Shown: positions 25,830 through 35,162, counted from the stretch's first letter. The stretch: DNA of 36,979 bases from Chloroflexota bacterium (GCA_947446285.1 CANFGH010000002.1:72000-108978), one strand, 5' to 3'. Program-made: numbers and translations. Notes: generated by a model not told the origin, from the sequence alone.

Positions 25830-28307
25830 ATGATCCCGATGGAGCGTTTCACCCGCCAAGCCCAAGAGGCCATGGCCCGCACCCAGGCCATCGTCACGCA
25901 GTTCGGGCACGCAACCGTCGAACCGGAACACCTTCTGCTTGCCCTTCTGGACAACACCGGTCCGGTCGTCGATGCCGTTGCCTCCCTCAAGGCCGATCCC
26001 CAGGCAATCGCAAGCCAGGTCCGCGCACACCTCGGACGCCAACCGCGCCAAGGTGCCTCCGGACAACTCTTCCTTGGCCGGCGCGGAAAGCGCATCCTTG
26101 ACGCCGCCATCTTCGCTTCAAACCAGCAGCAGGACAAGTTCATCGGCGTCGAGCACCTCTTCCTCGCCACCTTGGCAGAAGGCGGTCCGGGTGCCGACAT
26201 GCTCAACGCCGCCGGCGTGAACGCGCAGAACGCCACGCGAGCCTTCAGGGAACTCAGGGGCGAACGCCAGATTGACGACCAGAACCAAGAAGGCACATAT
26301 CGCGCCCTCGAGAAGTACACCGTTGACCTGACCCGCCTGGCTCACGAGGGAAAACTCGATCCCGTCATCGGGCGCCACGACGAGATCCTTCGCGCCATGG
26401 AGATCCTCGCGAGGCGGACCAAGAACAATCCGGTCCTGATCGGGGAACCGGGTGTCGGCAAGACCGCCATTGTCGAGGGGCTCGCCCAACGCATCGCCAG
26501 CGGTGACGTCCCCGAGCCACTGCAAAACAAGAAGGTCCTTGCGCTCGACCTCACCGGGCTTCTCGCCGGGTCGAAGTTCCGCGGGGAGTTCGAGGAACGC
26601 ATCAAGGCGGTGTTGGGCGAGATCGGCCAACGCAACGGCGAAGTCATCCTGTTCATCGACGAGCTCCACATGATTGTTGGAGCCGGCGGTGGCGAAGGCG
26701 CGATGGACGCCGCCAACATGCTCAAGCCGGCCCTTGCCCGAGGCGAATTGCGCGCCATTGGGGCTACAACCCTCGACGAGTTCCGGTCCCGCATCGAACG
26801 CGATCCCGCTCTCGAACGACGATTCCAACCGATCTACGTGAAACAGCCGGATGTTGCCACCACCATGGACATCCTTCGTGGCCTGAAGTCCCGGTACGAA
26901 CAGCATCACAACCTGATCATCGGTGACGACGCCATCGTGGCCGCCGCCACACTTGCCGACCGCTACATCAGCGACCGGTTCATGCCCGACAAGGCCATCG
27001 ACGTCATGGACGAAGCCGGCAGCAAGGTCCGTCTGCGAGGGTTCGCCAAGGATCCCGACGCACCCCGACGCGTTGCACGCATTCGGCAGTTGCATGACCT
27101 GGAAGACAAGGCAGCCCTTGAGCGGGATTACGAAGGCGCAATGCGTCTGCGCCAGGAACGCCTCAGCATTGAACAGGAATCGGGTTCGACCACCTCAGGC
27201 ATCCCCGCGCCACAGTCAGTCGTGACGCCTCAGGATGTTGCCGAGGTAGTCGCCAAGTGGACGGGTGTGCCGGTGGCAAACATCTACTCCGAAGAGGCGA
27301 CCAAGCTGCTCGATCTCGAGGCAAAACTCCACCGTCGTGTCGTAGGGCAGGACGAAGCGGTCATTGCAGTCGCGGATGCCCTGCGACGATCACGCTCCGG
27401 TCTTGGCGATGGCAAGCGCCCCATTGGAACCTTCCTGTTCCTTGGCCCGACAGGCGTCGGCAAGACAGAACTTGCCAAGGCACTCGCCGAGTTCGTTTTC
27501 GATGCCGACGATGCCCTTCTGCGCCTCGACATGTCCGAGTACATGGAACCCCACACCGCGTCACGCCTCTTCGGCTCACCTCCAGGCTATGTGGGCTTTG
27601 ACCAGGGTGGCCAACTCACCGAGGCCGTCCGGCGCCGTCCCTACCAGGTAATCCTGTTTGACGAGGTCGAGAAGGCGCATCCTGAGATCTTCAATGCCCT
27701 TCTCCAGATCCTGGATGACGGGCGCCTGACCGATGGGCACGGGCGGACCGTGGATTTCCGCAACACGATCATCATCATGACCAGCAATGTCGGCACATCC
27801 GGGATCAGCCTGCAGGCAGGGCCTCTCGGTTTCCGGACAACGGGGACTGGCACCGACGATTCACGCTACGAGGAGATGAGGACCCGTGTCCTCGACTCAC
27901 TCAAGAAGGCGTTCCGGCCAGAGTTCCTGAACCGGATCGACGAAATCCTCGTCTTCAACCGACTTACCCGTCCTCAGTTGCGCCACGTCGTCGACAAGAT
28001 CGCCCGCGACCTCCACGCACGGCTTGAAGCCAAGCAGATTGGTCTGACGATCACCGACGCCGCATCGGACTGGCTTCTGGAACGTGGATACGACGAGACC
28101 TATGGCGCCCGGCCGCTCAAGCGCCTCGTGCAGCGCGAAATCGAAAACGCGCTGGCCCGCAAGGCTCTCGCCAACGAACTCGTGGCCGGCACTGCCGTCA
28201 CCATAGACGTCGCCAGCGATGGCAAGTCCCTCACCTTTGCGATCGAACCCGGAAGTGGCAATGGTGCCACGATCACCACACCGGTGCCCCAACCGCAATC
28301 GGCCTGA
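25830..28307 (+). CDS. clpC: ATP-dependent Clp protease ATPase subunit ClpC
   Basis: This AAA+ unfoldase feeds substrates to ClpP. The 825-residue protein has two Clp_N repeats (about 4-70 and 82-145). D1 contains Walker A GEPGVGKT (205-212) and Walker [11 protein letters not shown] short UVR-type middle region (about 420-450, [20 protein letters not shown]) precedes D2, with Walker A GPTGVGKT (539-546), [13 protein letters not shown] and [14 protein letters not shown]. The UVR segment instead of a long coiled-coil M domain separates it from ClpB. LGF at 666-668 fits the ClpP-docking tripeptide. The ATG 25830 follows GAGG by 12 nt; ATG 25839 is possible. It is probably heat-induced through the HAIR-like site. 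A 325-residue antisense frame across it is a shadow. Confidence 0.95.
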   Translation: MIPMERFTRQAQEAMARTQAIVTQFGHATVEPEHLLLALLDNTGPVVDAVASLKADPQAIASQVRAHLGRQPRQGASGQLFLGRRGKRILDAAIFASNQQQDKFIGVEHLFLATLAEGGPGADMLNAAGVNAQNATRAFRELRGERQIDDQNQEGTYRALEKYTVDLTRLAHEGKLDPVIGRHDEILRAMEILARRTKNNPVLIGEPGVGKTAIVEGLAQRIASGDVPEPLQNKKVLALDLTGLLAGSKFRGEFEERIKAVLGEIGQRNGEVILFIDELHMIVGAGGGEGAMDAANMLKPALARGELRAIGATTLDEFRSRIERDPALERRFQPIYVKQPDVATTMDILRGLKSRYEQHHNLIIGDDAIVAAATLADRYISDRFMPDKAIDVMDEAGSKVRLRGFAKDPDAPRRVARIRQLHDLEDKAALERDYEGAMRLRQERLSIEQESGSTTSGIPAPQSVVTPQDVAEVVAKWTGVPVANIYSEEATKLLDLEAKLHRRVVGQDEAVIAVADALRRSRSGLGDGKRPIGTFLFLGPTGVGKTELAKALAEFVFDADDALLRLDMSEYMEPHTASRLFGSPPGYVGFDQGGQLTEAVRRRPYQVILFDEVEKAHPEIFNALLQILDDGRLTDGHGRTVDFRNTIIIMTSNVGTSGISLQAGPLGFRTTGTGTDDSRYEEMRTRVLDSLKKAFRPEFLNRIDEILVFNRLTRPQLRHVVDKIARDLHARLEAKQIGLTITDAASDWLLERGYDETYGARPLKRLVQREIENALARKALANELVAGTAVTIDVASDGKSLTFAIEPGSGNGATITTPVPQPQSA

Positions 28308-28326
28308 CCACGAACTGGCCCCTGCT

Positions 28327-28361
28327 AGCGAAGCGCATTTGAATCAGGCGGGGCGGTGGGG
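28327..28361. repeat. 35-bp direct repeat, left copy
   Basis: AGCGAAGCG, 11 variable bases and GGCGGGGCGGTGGGG. It matches the copy at 28832-28866 at 30 of 35 positions with identical internal spacing. It lies 20 bp after the clpC stop. Confidence 0.55.
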
Positions 28362-28372
28362 TTAGTCGGCAC

Positions 28373-28409
28373 AGTGCCCCCGATCCGCAATGGCCGATGC
28401 GGGGGCACT
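28373..28409 (+). terminator. Strong hairpin after clpC
   Basis: AGTGCCCCCG (28373-28382) and CGGGGGCACT (28400-28409) form a perfect 10-bp stem, extended by three inner pairs (ATC/GAT) around the loop. It lies 66 bp downstream of clpC. There is only a weak T-containing stretch after it (GCCGTTCTG), so termination strength is uncertain. Confidence 0.55.
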
Positions 28410-28465
28410 GCCGTTCTGACGCCGATTCCTACCAGCATGGGCGCACGTCTGGTACGTTTCACGGG

Positions 28466-28711
28466 ATGGCTGAATACGATTTCTTTGCAACCCTTCGGGA
28501 AGAACTGAACCAGATCGAACGGGAGGCCGATGCCCCGGGCGTGCACGATGCCGTGCGCGACTTCGCACAGGCAACCGGTACCACCGAAGCCCGTGCGTTG
28601 GCGGCATTCTGGCGCGCTAGCAAGCGGCATGGCGAATCCCTCGAGGCCTTCGCCACCGAGGTGCGTGAACAGCGCGAACGCGAACTCGCGACCCGCGGCG
28701 CTCACCCCTGA
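28466..28711 (+). CDS. Small hypothetical protein
   Basis: I do not recognise this 81-residue protein. From ATG 28466 it reads MAEYDFFATLREELNQIERE and continues as a charged, Ala-rich and probably all-helical chain with no Cys, membrane segment or signal peptide. A moderately conserved look (FAQATGTTEARALAAFWRAS) and codon use like the neighbours argue for a real gene. There is no good Shine-Dalgarno. It lies between the clpC hairpin and a second hairpin, with 35-bp direct repeats on both sides. It could be transcribed weakly from clpC read-through. The antisense frames at this place look less protein-like. Confidence 0.5.
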   Translation: MAEYDFFATLREELNQIEREADAPGVHDAVRDFAQATGTTEARALAAFWRASKRHGESLEAFATEVREQRERELATRGAHP

Positions 28712-28740
28712 CAAGAAGAGGTGTGAAGGTAGGCGAAACT

Positions 28741-28780
28741 GGGTGGGGAGGCATCACTACCCTGGTGATGCCCGCCACCC
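28741..28780 (+). terminator. Two-part hairpin after the small gene
   Basis: GGCATCAC (28750-28757) and GTGATGCC (28765-28772) form a perfect inner stem with a 7-nt loop. GGGTGG (28741-28746) and CCACCC (28775-28780) form an outer stem. No T run follows. It lies 30 bp after the small hypothetical gene and may be a terminator or part of a REP-like element. Confidence 0.45.
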
Positions 28781-28816
28781 TGACGCGACCTCTCCCGTTC
28801 ATCCGTTCCCCCGGAT

Positions 28817-30064
28817 GTGGTTGACAGTCCAAGCGAAGCGTCTGTGAACCGGGCGGGGCGGTGGGGCAGCGTGGTTGCGCTCAACGGTCACTTCCTCGCC
28901 CATCCGGCGACCGGCAGTGGCCAGTATGTCTCGCACCTCATAGGTGCAACCGAGCGCCTAGGTGGCGAGGTTTCGTTGCGTCCCTTTCTCGCCGACCACA
29001 CAACGCGACCACAGCCAGCGTCATTTCGCACGCAACCGATGCTCGCTCCGTTCCCCGCGGCAACCGCTACCCGACGGCTGCCGAACGACCTTCGCAAGGT
29101 CATTTGGGAACAGCTGATATTTCCCCTCGCAGCGCGCCGGAGTGGGGCTGACTGCATTCATGTCCCATATTTCGGGTCACCCGTGATGACCCGAGGCATC
29201 CCAACGGTCGTCACCATCCACGACCTGATCCCGTTGGTCATGCCCGCCTACGTCACCACACCACTGGTCGCCCTCTACAACCGCCTGGTCAGCGCCGGTG
29301 CCCGCACCGCGACACTTGTCCTGGCCGATTCCGAAGCGTCCCGCCGCGACATCATCAGACTGCTTGGCATCGTACCGGACCGCGTACGGACGGTCTATCT
29401 GGGGGTCGACCCACACCTTGGCATACCGGTGCCATCAAACGTACGCCAAGCGGTTCGAAGCAAATACGGCCTTCCCGAACGCTTCCTTCTCTACCTTGGA
29501 GGCTTTGACGTACGAAAGAACCTGACAGGTCTCGTGGATGCCATCGCATCAATGGACCGATCCACCAGCGTGCATCTTGTGATCGCGGGACGGGTTCCAC
29601 AACCGGGGCGAAGGCCAACCCTCTTTCCAGACATCCGGCGCAGGGTCAATGAGGCAGGGATGCAAGCCACCATCCACTTTCCCGGCTTCATCGACGAAGA
29701 AGACAAGTCTGCCCTGATGCAACTGGCGACCGCATTCGTCTTCCCATCGACCTATGAAGGGTTTGGCCTCGACCCACTGGAAGCCCTGCAGGCCGGCACA
29801 CCCGTTGTCTGCGCCAATCGCACATCCCTTCCTGAACTGATGGGTGACGCGGCCATCATGTTCGATCCGGATACGCCCGGTGAACTCGCAACCATCCTTG
29901 CCCGAATCTGGCGGGATGAGGGTCTACGGACTGACCTCTCGAGGCGTGGCCCACTGCAGGCAGCACGCTTCACATGGGAGGAGTGCGCGCGTCAGACCTC
30001 CGATGCGTACAAGTCGGCAATCGACGCGCGCACTCTACGAAGCGGCATCGGACGGGCGCAGTGA
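28817..30064 (+). CDS. GT4 family glycosyltransferase (GT-B fold)
   Basis: This retaining sugar-nucleotide glycosyltransferase is probably involved in surface glycan synthesis. The N-terminal acceptor half begins VVALNGHFLAHPATGSGQYV. Other hallmarks are TVVTIHDLIPLVMP, the hinge/donor strand FLLYLGGFDVRKNLTGLVDA, the segment GFIDEEDKSALMQLATAFVF and the E-x7-E-type motif PSTYEGFGLDPLEALQAGTP. The frame opens at GTG 28817, giving 415 residues. The first 18 codons run through the right-hand 35-bp repeat and match nothing in the family, so GTG 28871, just before ALNG and after a G-rich stretch, may be the true start. The next GT4 gene follows after 64 bp on the same strand. Confidence 0.87.
   Translation: MVDSPSEASVNRAGRWGSVVALNGHFLAHPATGSGQYVSHLIGATERLGGEVSLRPFLADHTTRPQPASFRTQPMLAPFPAATATRRLPNDLRKVIWEQLIFPLAARRSGADCIHVPYFGSPVMTRGIPTVVTIHDLIPLVMPAYVTTPLVALYNRLVSAGARTATLVLADSEASRRDIIRLLGIVPDRVRTVYLGVDPHLGIPVPSNVRQAVRSKYGLPERFLLYLGGFDVRKNLTGLVDAIASMDRSTSVHLVIAGRVPQPGRRPTLFPDIRRRVNEAGMQATIHFPGFIDEEDKSALMQLATAFVFPSTYEGFGLDPLEALQAGTPVVCANRTSLPELMGDAAIMFDPDTPGELATILARIWRDEGLRTDLSRRGPLQAARFTWEECARQTSDAYKSAIDARTLRSGIGRAQ
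28832..28866. repeat. 35-bp direct repeat, right copy
   Basis: This matches the left copy (28327-28361) at 30 of 35 positions, 505 bp away in the same orientation. It overlaps the annotated 5' end of the GT4 gene, which supports a later start for that gene. Confidence 0.55.
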
Positions 30065-30128
30065 CCATCATGCGACTTCCACGCACGTATACCGATCAAC
30101 CAGCGATGCCCTGGGTCAGGAGAGATCC

Positions 30129-31241
30129 ATGCGGGTCCTGATGATCTCAAAGGCATGCATCGCCGGGGCCTATCAGAAGAAACTCGAGGAGATTGCCTCA
30201 CGCGGGGTTGATCTCACAGTCATCGTTCCGCCCTACTGGCGGGATGACGCCGGACGCCGCGTGCTAATGGAACGAAGGCACACCGATGGATATCGCCTGA
30301 TCGAGACCCCCATGGCCCTTAACGGCCAGTTCCACTTCCACTTCTACCCAGGACTGGCAACGCTGATACGCGATACAAGGCCTGACCTGATCCACATCGA
30401 CGAGGAACCCTACAACATCGCAACCGCGCACGCACTCTGGCTAGCGCGTCGAAGCGGTGCGCGTACGCTCTTCTTCACTTGGCAGAACCTGAACCGCGCG
30501 TACCCACTGCCCTTCCGCCTCATTGAACGGTATGTGTACCGGAACATCGGGGGAGCCTTGGCCGGCAATCGTGACGCCGTCGATGTCCTTCGCGCCAAAG
30601 GATATGCGGGACCCTCTTGGGTCATACCCCAGTTTGGCGTTGATCCGGCACTCTTCCGCCCCAAGCCCGAACGCAAGTCCGGTACACCGTTTACCGTCGG
30701 GTGGTTCTCCGGGCGACTGCACGCCTTCAAGGGGGTCCATCTCCTTGTGGAAGCCGTTGCGTCACTTGGCGACGATACCCGCCTGGACATTCTGGGATGG
30801 GGACCAGAGGAGAACCGCCTCCGTGCCCTCGCGGCGGAACGTGGACTTGGTGACCGGTTTCGCATCGTCCCGGGTGTACCGTCCCATGAGGTGCCGGCGT
30901 TCGCTTCCCGGCTCGATGTCGCCGTTCTACCATCCCTGTCTACCGCGAGATGGAAAGAGCAATTCGGGCGCATGCTGATCGAAGCAATGTCCTGCAATGT
31001 CGCCGTCGTCGGATCGGATTCGGGTGAAATCCCGCACCTGATCGCCGACTCAGGATTGGTCTTTCCCGAGGGTGACATCGCAGCATTGGCATCCTGTCTG
31101 CGTCGCCTGCGAGACGACCATGCCCTGAGACTGGATTTCGTCCGTCGCGGTCACGACCGTGTTCATGCCAACTTCACGCAGGCAAGGATTGCCGAAGCCA
31201 CAGTGGACGCCTACCACGCTGTCATGGAAACCACGCGATAA
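30129..31241 (+). CDS. GT4 family glycosyltransferase (second copy)
   Basis: This 370-residue GT-B transferase starts at ATG 30129 (MRVLMISKACIAGAYQKKLE), preceded by AGGAGA with about 5-nt spacing, the best Shine-Dalgarno in the window. The longer open frame from 29844 overlaps the upstream gene and has no family match there. The donor half contains TVGWFSGRLHAFKGVHLLVE, LDILGWGPEENRLRALA and the E-x7-E region WKEQFGRMLIEAMSCNVAVV, then GSDSGEIPHLI. The N-terminal part has DLIHIDEEPYNIATAHALWL. It is distinct in sequence from the preceding GT4, so not a recent duplicate. It converges on the PHP gene with 27 bp between them. Confidence 0.88.
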   Translation: MRVLMISKACIAGAYQKKLEEIASRGVDLTVIVPPYWRDDAGRRVLMERRHTDGYRLIETPMALNGQFHFHFYPGLATLIRDTRPDLIHIDEEPYNIATAHALWLARRSGARTLFFTWQNLNRAYPLPFRLIERYVYRNIGGALAGNRDAVDVLRAKGYAGPSWVIPQFGVDPALFRPKPERKSGTPFTVGWFSGRLHAFKGVHLLVEAVASLGDDTRLDILGWGPEENRLRALAAERGLGDRFRIVPGVPSHEVPAFASRLDVAVLPSLSTARWKEQFGRMLIEAMSCNVAVVGSDSGEIPHLIADSGLVFPEGDIAALASCLRRLRDDHALRLDFVRRGHDRVHANFTQARIAEATVDAYHAVMETTR

Positions 31242-31268
31242 CCACACATGGCATTGTCAGTTTTGCCG

Positions 31269-32762
31269 CTAGCGACCGACCCACACCGGATTCGTGATCG
31301 CAAGCAACTCGGTGGTTCCCGCACGCACCAGATGCACCCGGAACCAGGTGCCTTCGGCCGGCCGGGACCGCAGCGTGTAGGCCACGACAACGTCATCGGT
31401 TGGTGCCGGACGCATGTCCACGACCTGTCCGTCACGCACAAGCCTCAATTCGCTTCCGGCGGTCACACCTCGCACCTCGACGGCAACCTCGGCTGCATTG
31501 CGTGGAACAGCCTCACCCGGACCGGGTGACTGCCACGCGAGATGTGGCCCACGGGAGAGGAATGATCGTCCGGCCTTCACCGAAGTCAGGATGCCGGTCA
31601 CGTCCGGGATCGCGTGCACGTAGGTGAACCCAACGCGGTCGGCGTGAAGCGGGGCGGCGTGTGAGTCTGTTCCAGCCGTCGCGGGGACCTTCCACCCGAG
31701 GGCGAGCCACCGGTCCCAGAGAGTCATGGCCTCGTCATTCTGTCGACGAGGCCAATCGCCGTTCATGACCTCAATCACATTGGTGTACGACGGCGCGTCG
31801 TCAAAGTCCCAGTGGCAACCAGTGCACATCGGGTAGCCCGCCGACCGCGGATGATTCACGACAAACAGGCCTCCTCGTGACTGGACCGCGCTTGCTGTCT
31901 CGGCCATCGTGCGGGTTGGCCGATGCACGGTGTACGTCAGCGCACGGTCATCCTCGCCAACCTCAACCCCCTCAGCATCGCCAACCGGGACCACATCACT
32001 TCCAGGCGGGGTCGTACGCCAATCCACCCAGTCCTCGACTCCCAAGACGTTGGCATGACCAAAGAATGTCGTCAGTTCCATGCCCGGGATGACCACGGTT
32101 GCGAGACCCGCCGTGGCTAACGCCTCTCGCAGATGCCCCGTTCCACTGACAGTGTTGTGATCAGTCAGTGCCACGAAATCCAGACTGAACCGCCGCACGT
32201 GATCAACGATTGCTTTGACCGACCAGCGTCCATCCGAATGGTCCGAATGGATGTGTAGGTCTCCTTTCAGCCACCGGGGGCTTTCGTCACCCAGCTTGGA
32301 GGGTATTACCGGTTGGCCGGCAGGACGCACATGCTCATTGGGTCCGATAACCTCAAGCATGCTCGCGTCGACGATCACTTCCGCAGATCGAGAACCAGTG
32401 ACGGCGAAGGTGTAGCGGACACCCCCGACATCCGATGGCACGACACAGTGGACATCAATCGCGACTGACCACTCACCGGCAACGACCGGACCGTCAACAA
32501 ACCCGACCGTTGATCCCTGATCGGCAATGGTCACCATTTGTGCCGGTTCATGCCGATGGGCAGCTCCGCGGCAGGCGCCAGTGGGTTCAAAGACCGCCAA
32601 GGTGACCAGGTTCCGGATGCCGTTTACGCGTGACGGCTCAAAAGTGACCCGAAGGTCGAGGCGATCCACGCCGGCTGGAACCACTGCAGGGACGAGTAGG
32701 GTGTGCCGAGCAACCGACGGTCTCAGGAACCCGGATGCCTCAACGATCGAGACCGGTTCCAT
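31269..32762 (-). CDS. CehA/McbA-type PHP-domain metallohydrolase
   Basis: Members of this group are metal-dependent phosphoesterases or esterases; CehA and McbA hydrolyse the carbamate carbaryl. The 497-residue protein has an N-terminal beta domain (about 1-150), a central PHP domain and a C-terminal beta domain (from about 420). PHP metal ligands are visible: GDLHIHSDHSDG (His170, His172 and Asp177), LTDHN (201-203), PGMEL (Glu229), GH (His236), VVNHPRS and GTDSHAAP. No signal peptide is seen. The ATG at 32762 directly abuts the stop codon of the DUF6807 gene, so the two are translationally coupled. The natural substrate is unknown; the neighbours suggest a carbohydrate-derived ester or phosphate. 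Confidence 0.85.
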   Translation of the reverse strand: MEPVSIVEASGFLRPSVARHTLLVPAVVPAGVDRLDLRVTFEPSRVNGIRNLVTLAVFEPTGACRGAAHRHEPAQMVTIADQGSTVGFVDGPVVAGEWSVAIDVHCVVPSDVGGVRYTFAVTGSRSAEVIVDASMLEVIGPNEHVRPAGQPVIPSKLGDESPRWLKGDLHIHSDHSDGRWSVKAIVDHVRRFSLDFVALTDHNTVSGTGHLREALATAGLATVVIPGMELTTFFGHANVLGVEDWVDWRTTPPGSDVVPVGDAEGVEVGEDDRALTYTVHRPTRTMAETASAVQSRGGLFVVNHPRSAGYPMCTGCHWDFDDAPSYTNVIEVMNGDWPRRQNDEAMTLWDRWLALGWKVPATAGTDSHAAPLHADRVGFTYVHAIPDVTGILTSVKAGRSFLSRGPHLAWQSPGPGEAVPRNAAEVAVEVRGVTAGSELRLVRDGQVVDMRPAPTDDVVVAYTLRSRPAEGTWFRVHLVRAGTTELLAITNPVWVGR

Positions 32763-34175
32763 TCAGCACAACTCCACCGTCGGGGGATTGGCGAAATCGT
32801 GGTACCGATCTCGAACCGATCCGGCTGACGCATCTCCCCGGTGAACAAGAATGCGGTAGCGGAAGACCCGCGATTCGTACGGTGGAATGATGAAGTCACC
32901 CCGGTGGGCGTCGGTATCAGCGTAGAAGTCGTGCAGACCAAACGGGTTCGCCGTCATGAGACCGTAGTTACGCACGTGCCAGTGGGTCGGAAAGCGCGGG
33001 TTCGTGGGATGGTCCATGATCGCAACGCCAACCACATGGTCCGCAACTGGCCCGGAGTAGTCACACCAGGACGCACGGCGTCCCCACGCCTCAGCCTCAC
33101 CGATCGCCCCGTCACTGGTCTCGATGCGCCCGGCCCCATCCGGGTTCGCCTTGGTCGGCCCGTCCATACTCGTTGCAACCCGGATGGCCACGATGCCTGC
33201 TTCCTTGGTGTCACCCATCGTGACCTGACCGTGGCTTGCACTGAACCTGACGCTGAACTCCACGAGACGCTCATCCGGTCCGATGTTGAATACAGTCACG
33301 CGCCGTGTATCGGTCATGGCAATGGATCCCCATCGGTCAATCCATTCGCTACCCGCGTCGAACGAACCGTAGACCGGCCCGGAGATGAGGCGAGAGAAGC
33401 CTGAATGCCTGATGGTTGCCTTGCCGTACCCCTCAAGCCAGTTGTCGTGACCGTTCAGGTCACCGTGCGCCGTCCACATGCCCCGGTGGTGGGGATGATC
33501 ACTCGTCTCACCCTCGATCCCCAATGGCATCGGGAACGCACGGGTAACCGACAGCCCGGTGGGGCCAACCATGGGATGGAAGTACGGCCGCTGACCATCC
33601 GCACTGAACCGGTACGACGTGAAGTGGTCACCTTCGATATCGATGGCGAGTTCACCATCAGGCAGTTCCGTCAGCGCCACACCGGGAAGCCTCTCACGTG
33701 GAACCCGAGGCACCTCGACAACTTCCGGGGGTGCGTCCACGACAGCCTCATCAGTGCTGGCGTCTGCGTTCAGCACTGCCGAAGACGGCGGAGCGGCGGC
33801 GGATAGGAGTGACGCCTGAAGATCAGCAGGTGGAACCATCTCGACCACGGGAACGGCGTGCGGTGGGGCCGCAACAACCTCACCAATAATCGCTTCGGGT
33901 GACGCATCTTCATCCACTGGAGCGATTGGCGGTCCTGGCTCCAGCCGATAGCGTCGCGAAGCATGGGCCTCTAGGTCACGGACGATGAACGCGAGGAGTA
34001 ACCGCTCATCCGCGCTGATCCCTGACGTCTCAGACTGACACGGGACATCATTGCCAACATCATCAAATAGGCGAATCGTTGGAGCGGGCGCCGGTGGCAC
34101 CGGGAGCTGCACCCAGACCGGGCAGGCACGACGAGCGTGTGGACCCGCGCGGACGATGAACTCAAGCGGATCCAT
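32763..34175 (-). CDS. DUF6807 (PmoA-type) family protein with N-terminal extension
   Basis: This belongs to the family once named methane oxygenase PmoA (now DUF6807), which is not the particulate methane monooxygenase subunit and has no settled biochemical role. ATG 34175 follows GGAAGG by 8 nt, giving 470 residues; GTG 34184 is an alternative. The conserved core (from about residue 180) contains RPYFHPMVGPTGLSVTRAFP, the His cluster SDHPHHRGMWTAHGDLNGHD (227-232 for HPHHRG) and late motifs PTHWHVRNYGLMTANPFG. Ahead of it are a short beta domain (about 1-85) and a low-complexity Pro/Ala/Glu linker (about 86-165), not present in most relatives I know. It overlaps the epimerase gene by 14 bp and abuts the PHP gene. 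Confidence 0.8.
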   Translation of the reverse strand: MDPLEFIVRAGPHARRACPVWVQLPVPPAPAPTIRLFDDVGNDVPCQSETSGISADERLLLAFIVRDLEAHASRRYRLEPGPPIAPVDEDASPEAIIGEVVAAPPHAVPVVEMVPPADLQASLLSAAAPPSSAVLNADASTDEAVVDAPPEVVEVPRVPRERLPGVALTELPDGELAIDIEGDHFTSYRFSADGQRPYFHPMVGPTGLSVTRAFPMPLGIEGETSDHPHHRGMWTAHGDLNGHDNWLEGYGKATIRHSGFSRLISGPVYGSFDAGSEWIDRWGSIAMTDTRRVTVFNIGPDERLVEFSVRFSASHGQVTMGDTKEAGIVAIRVATSMDGPTKANPDGAGRIETSDGAIGEAEAWGRRASWCDYSGPVADHVVGVAIMDHPTNPRFPTHWHVRNYGLMTANPFGLHDFYADTDAHRGDFIIPPYESRVFRYRILVHRGDASAGSVRDRYHDFANPPTVELC

Positions 34176-35040
34176 GAACTGCACCTTCCGACGCCTCGGC
34201 CGTATCCCAGGATTCTTTCAAGTACGCAATGCTCTCGCGGGCGATCGTCTCCGGGCCCGGACGGAAATCAAACGGTTCGATCGATACCCAACCGTCGTAG
34301 TCGATTGCCTTCAAGGCAGACATGATCGGCACGAAGTCGATCAAACCGGACCCTGGGTGCCCGCGGTTCTCATCGTTCGCCTGCACGTACGCAACCGATC
34401 GCCCAACGCGGCGGACAATGGATGGAATCGCCTCGCCACTGACGCGACCTTCGGCCGCAAGGCTCTTCACATCCAAGACCAAGCTGAGGTTGGCATGGTC
34501 AAGATCACGGATGATTGCAAGCGATTCACTGCAGGAGTTGATGACGTCCGTCTCGTCACCTGGAAGTGGTTCAAGGCACAGCGTCACACCAGCCGCCGCT
34601 ACCGCGGGCATTGCCGCCGCTATTGACGACACGAGGAACCTGGTTGCATCTTCAACCGACAACCCAGCCGTGGTCGACCGCTGACGTGGTGAACCAAGAA
34701 CAAGCACACCGCCACCGAGGTCAGCGCATAGTGACGCTAACTCACCGATGTACGCGACGGTCCTGGCTCGTACTCGCGCATCCGGGTGAGTCAGGTGCCA
34801 ACCCTCAATCTCCGCAGCCGGGCCGGCAAGCAGCCAATGCAACCCGGTAACCGTCAATCCAAGCCGGGTAGCTTCACTGCGGACCTCACGCCGCCGGGAA
34901 GCCGAAATCTCACTGGCCTTTGCAGCCAGGGTAAACGGCGCAATCTCAACACCCTCGTATCCTAGGGAAGCGAGACAAGCGAACTGCGACTCGATGTCCC
35001 ATCCCTCGAACATCTCATTGCAACTCGCCCAACGGACCAT
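34162..35040 (-). CDS. TIM-barrel sugar phosphate isomerase/epimerase
   Basis: This is an AP-endonuclease-2-like TIM barrel of the xylose isomerase-like superfamily, which includes IolE, hydroxypyruvate isomerase and sugar 3-epimerases. From ATG 35040 (MVRWASCNEMFEGWDIESQF) it is 292 residues. Barrel motifs include SLGYEGVEIAPFTLA, VTGLHWLLAG, GVLVLGSPRQRS, VTLCLEPLPGDET (metal Glu), LSLVLDVKSLA (Asp), YVQANDENRGHPGSG (His/Asp region) and GWVSIEPFDF (last Glu). The longer frame to 35091 adds an unmatched leader. It is the first gene of the three-gene operon with DUF6807 and PHP. Related proteins occur in 3-keto-sugar pathways, so a keto-sugar isomerase role is possible. Confidence 0.85.
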   Translation of the reverse strand: MVRWASCNEMFEGWDIESQFACLASLGYEGVEIAPFTLAAKASEISASRRREVRSEATRLGLTVTGLHWLLAGPAAEIEGWHLTHPDARVRARTVAYIGELASLCADLGGGVLVLGSPRQRSTTAGLSVEDATRFLVSSIAAAMPAVAAAGVTLCLEPLPGDETDVINSCSESLAIIRDLDHANLSLVLDVKSLAAEGRVSGEAIPSIVRRVGRSVAYVQANDENRGHPGSGLIDFVPIMSALKAIDYDGWVSIEPFDFRPGPETIARESIAYLKESWDTAEASEGAVHGSA

Positions 35041-35162
35041 CTCACCCAACCCTTCACGAACACCTGCCCAAGATGGACCGAGGTGCGCCACCGCGCGAGT
35101 CTACCAACGCCCCCTACGGAAGCCGTGGAAGTGACAACCAATGCGTCCCAAAAAAAGACCGG

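Noticed and set aside
26118-27095. 325-residue minus-strand open frame
   Set aside because: It is antisense to the first half of clpC. Its composition is a mirror of the clpC codons, with no independent motif or ribosome site.
32763-34175. Particulate methane monooxygenase subunit PmoA
   Set aside because: The shared name is historical. The protein has no membrane helices and carries the DUF6807 HPHHRG core instead.
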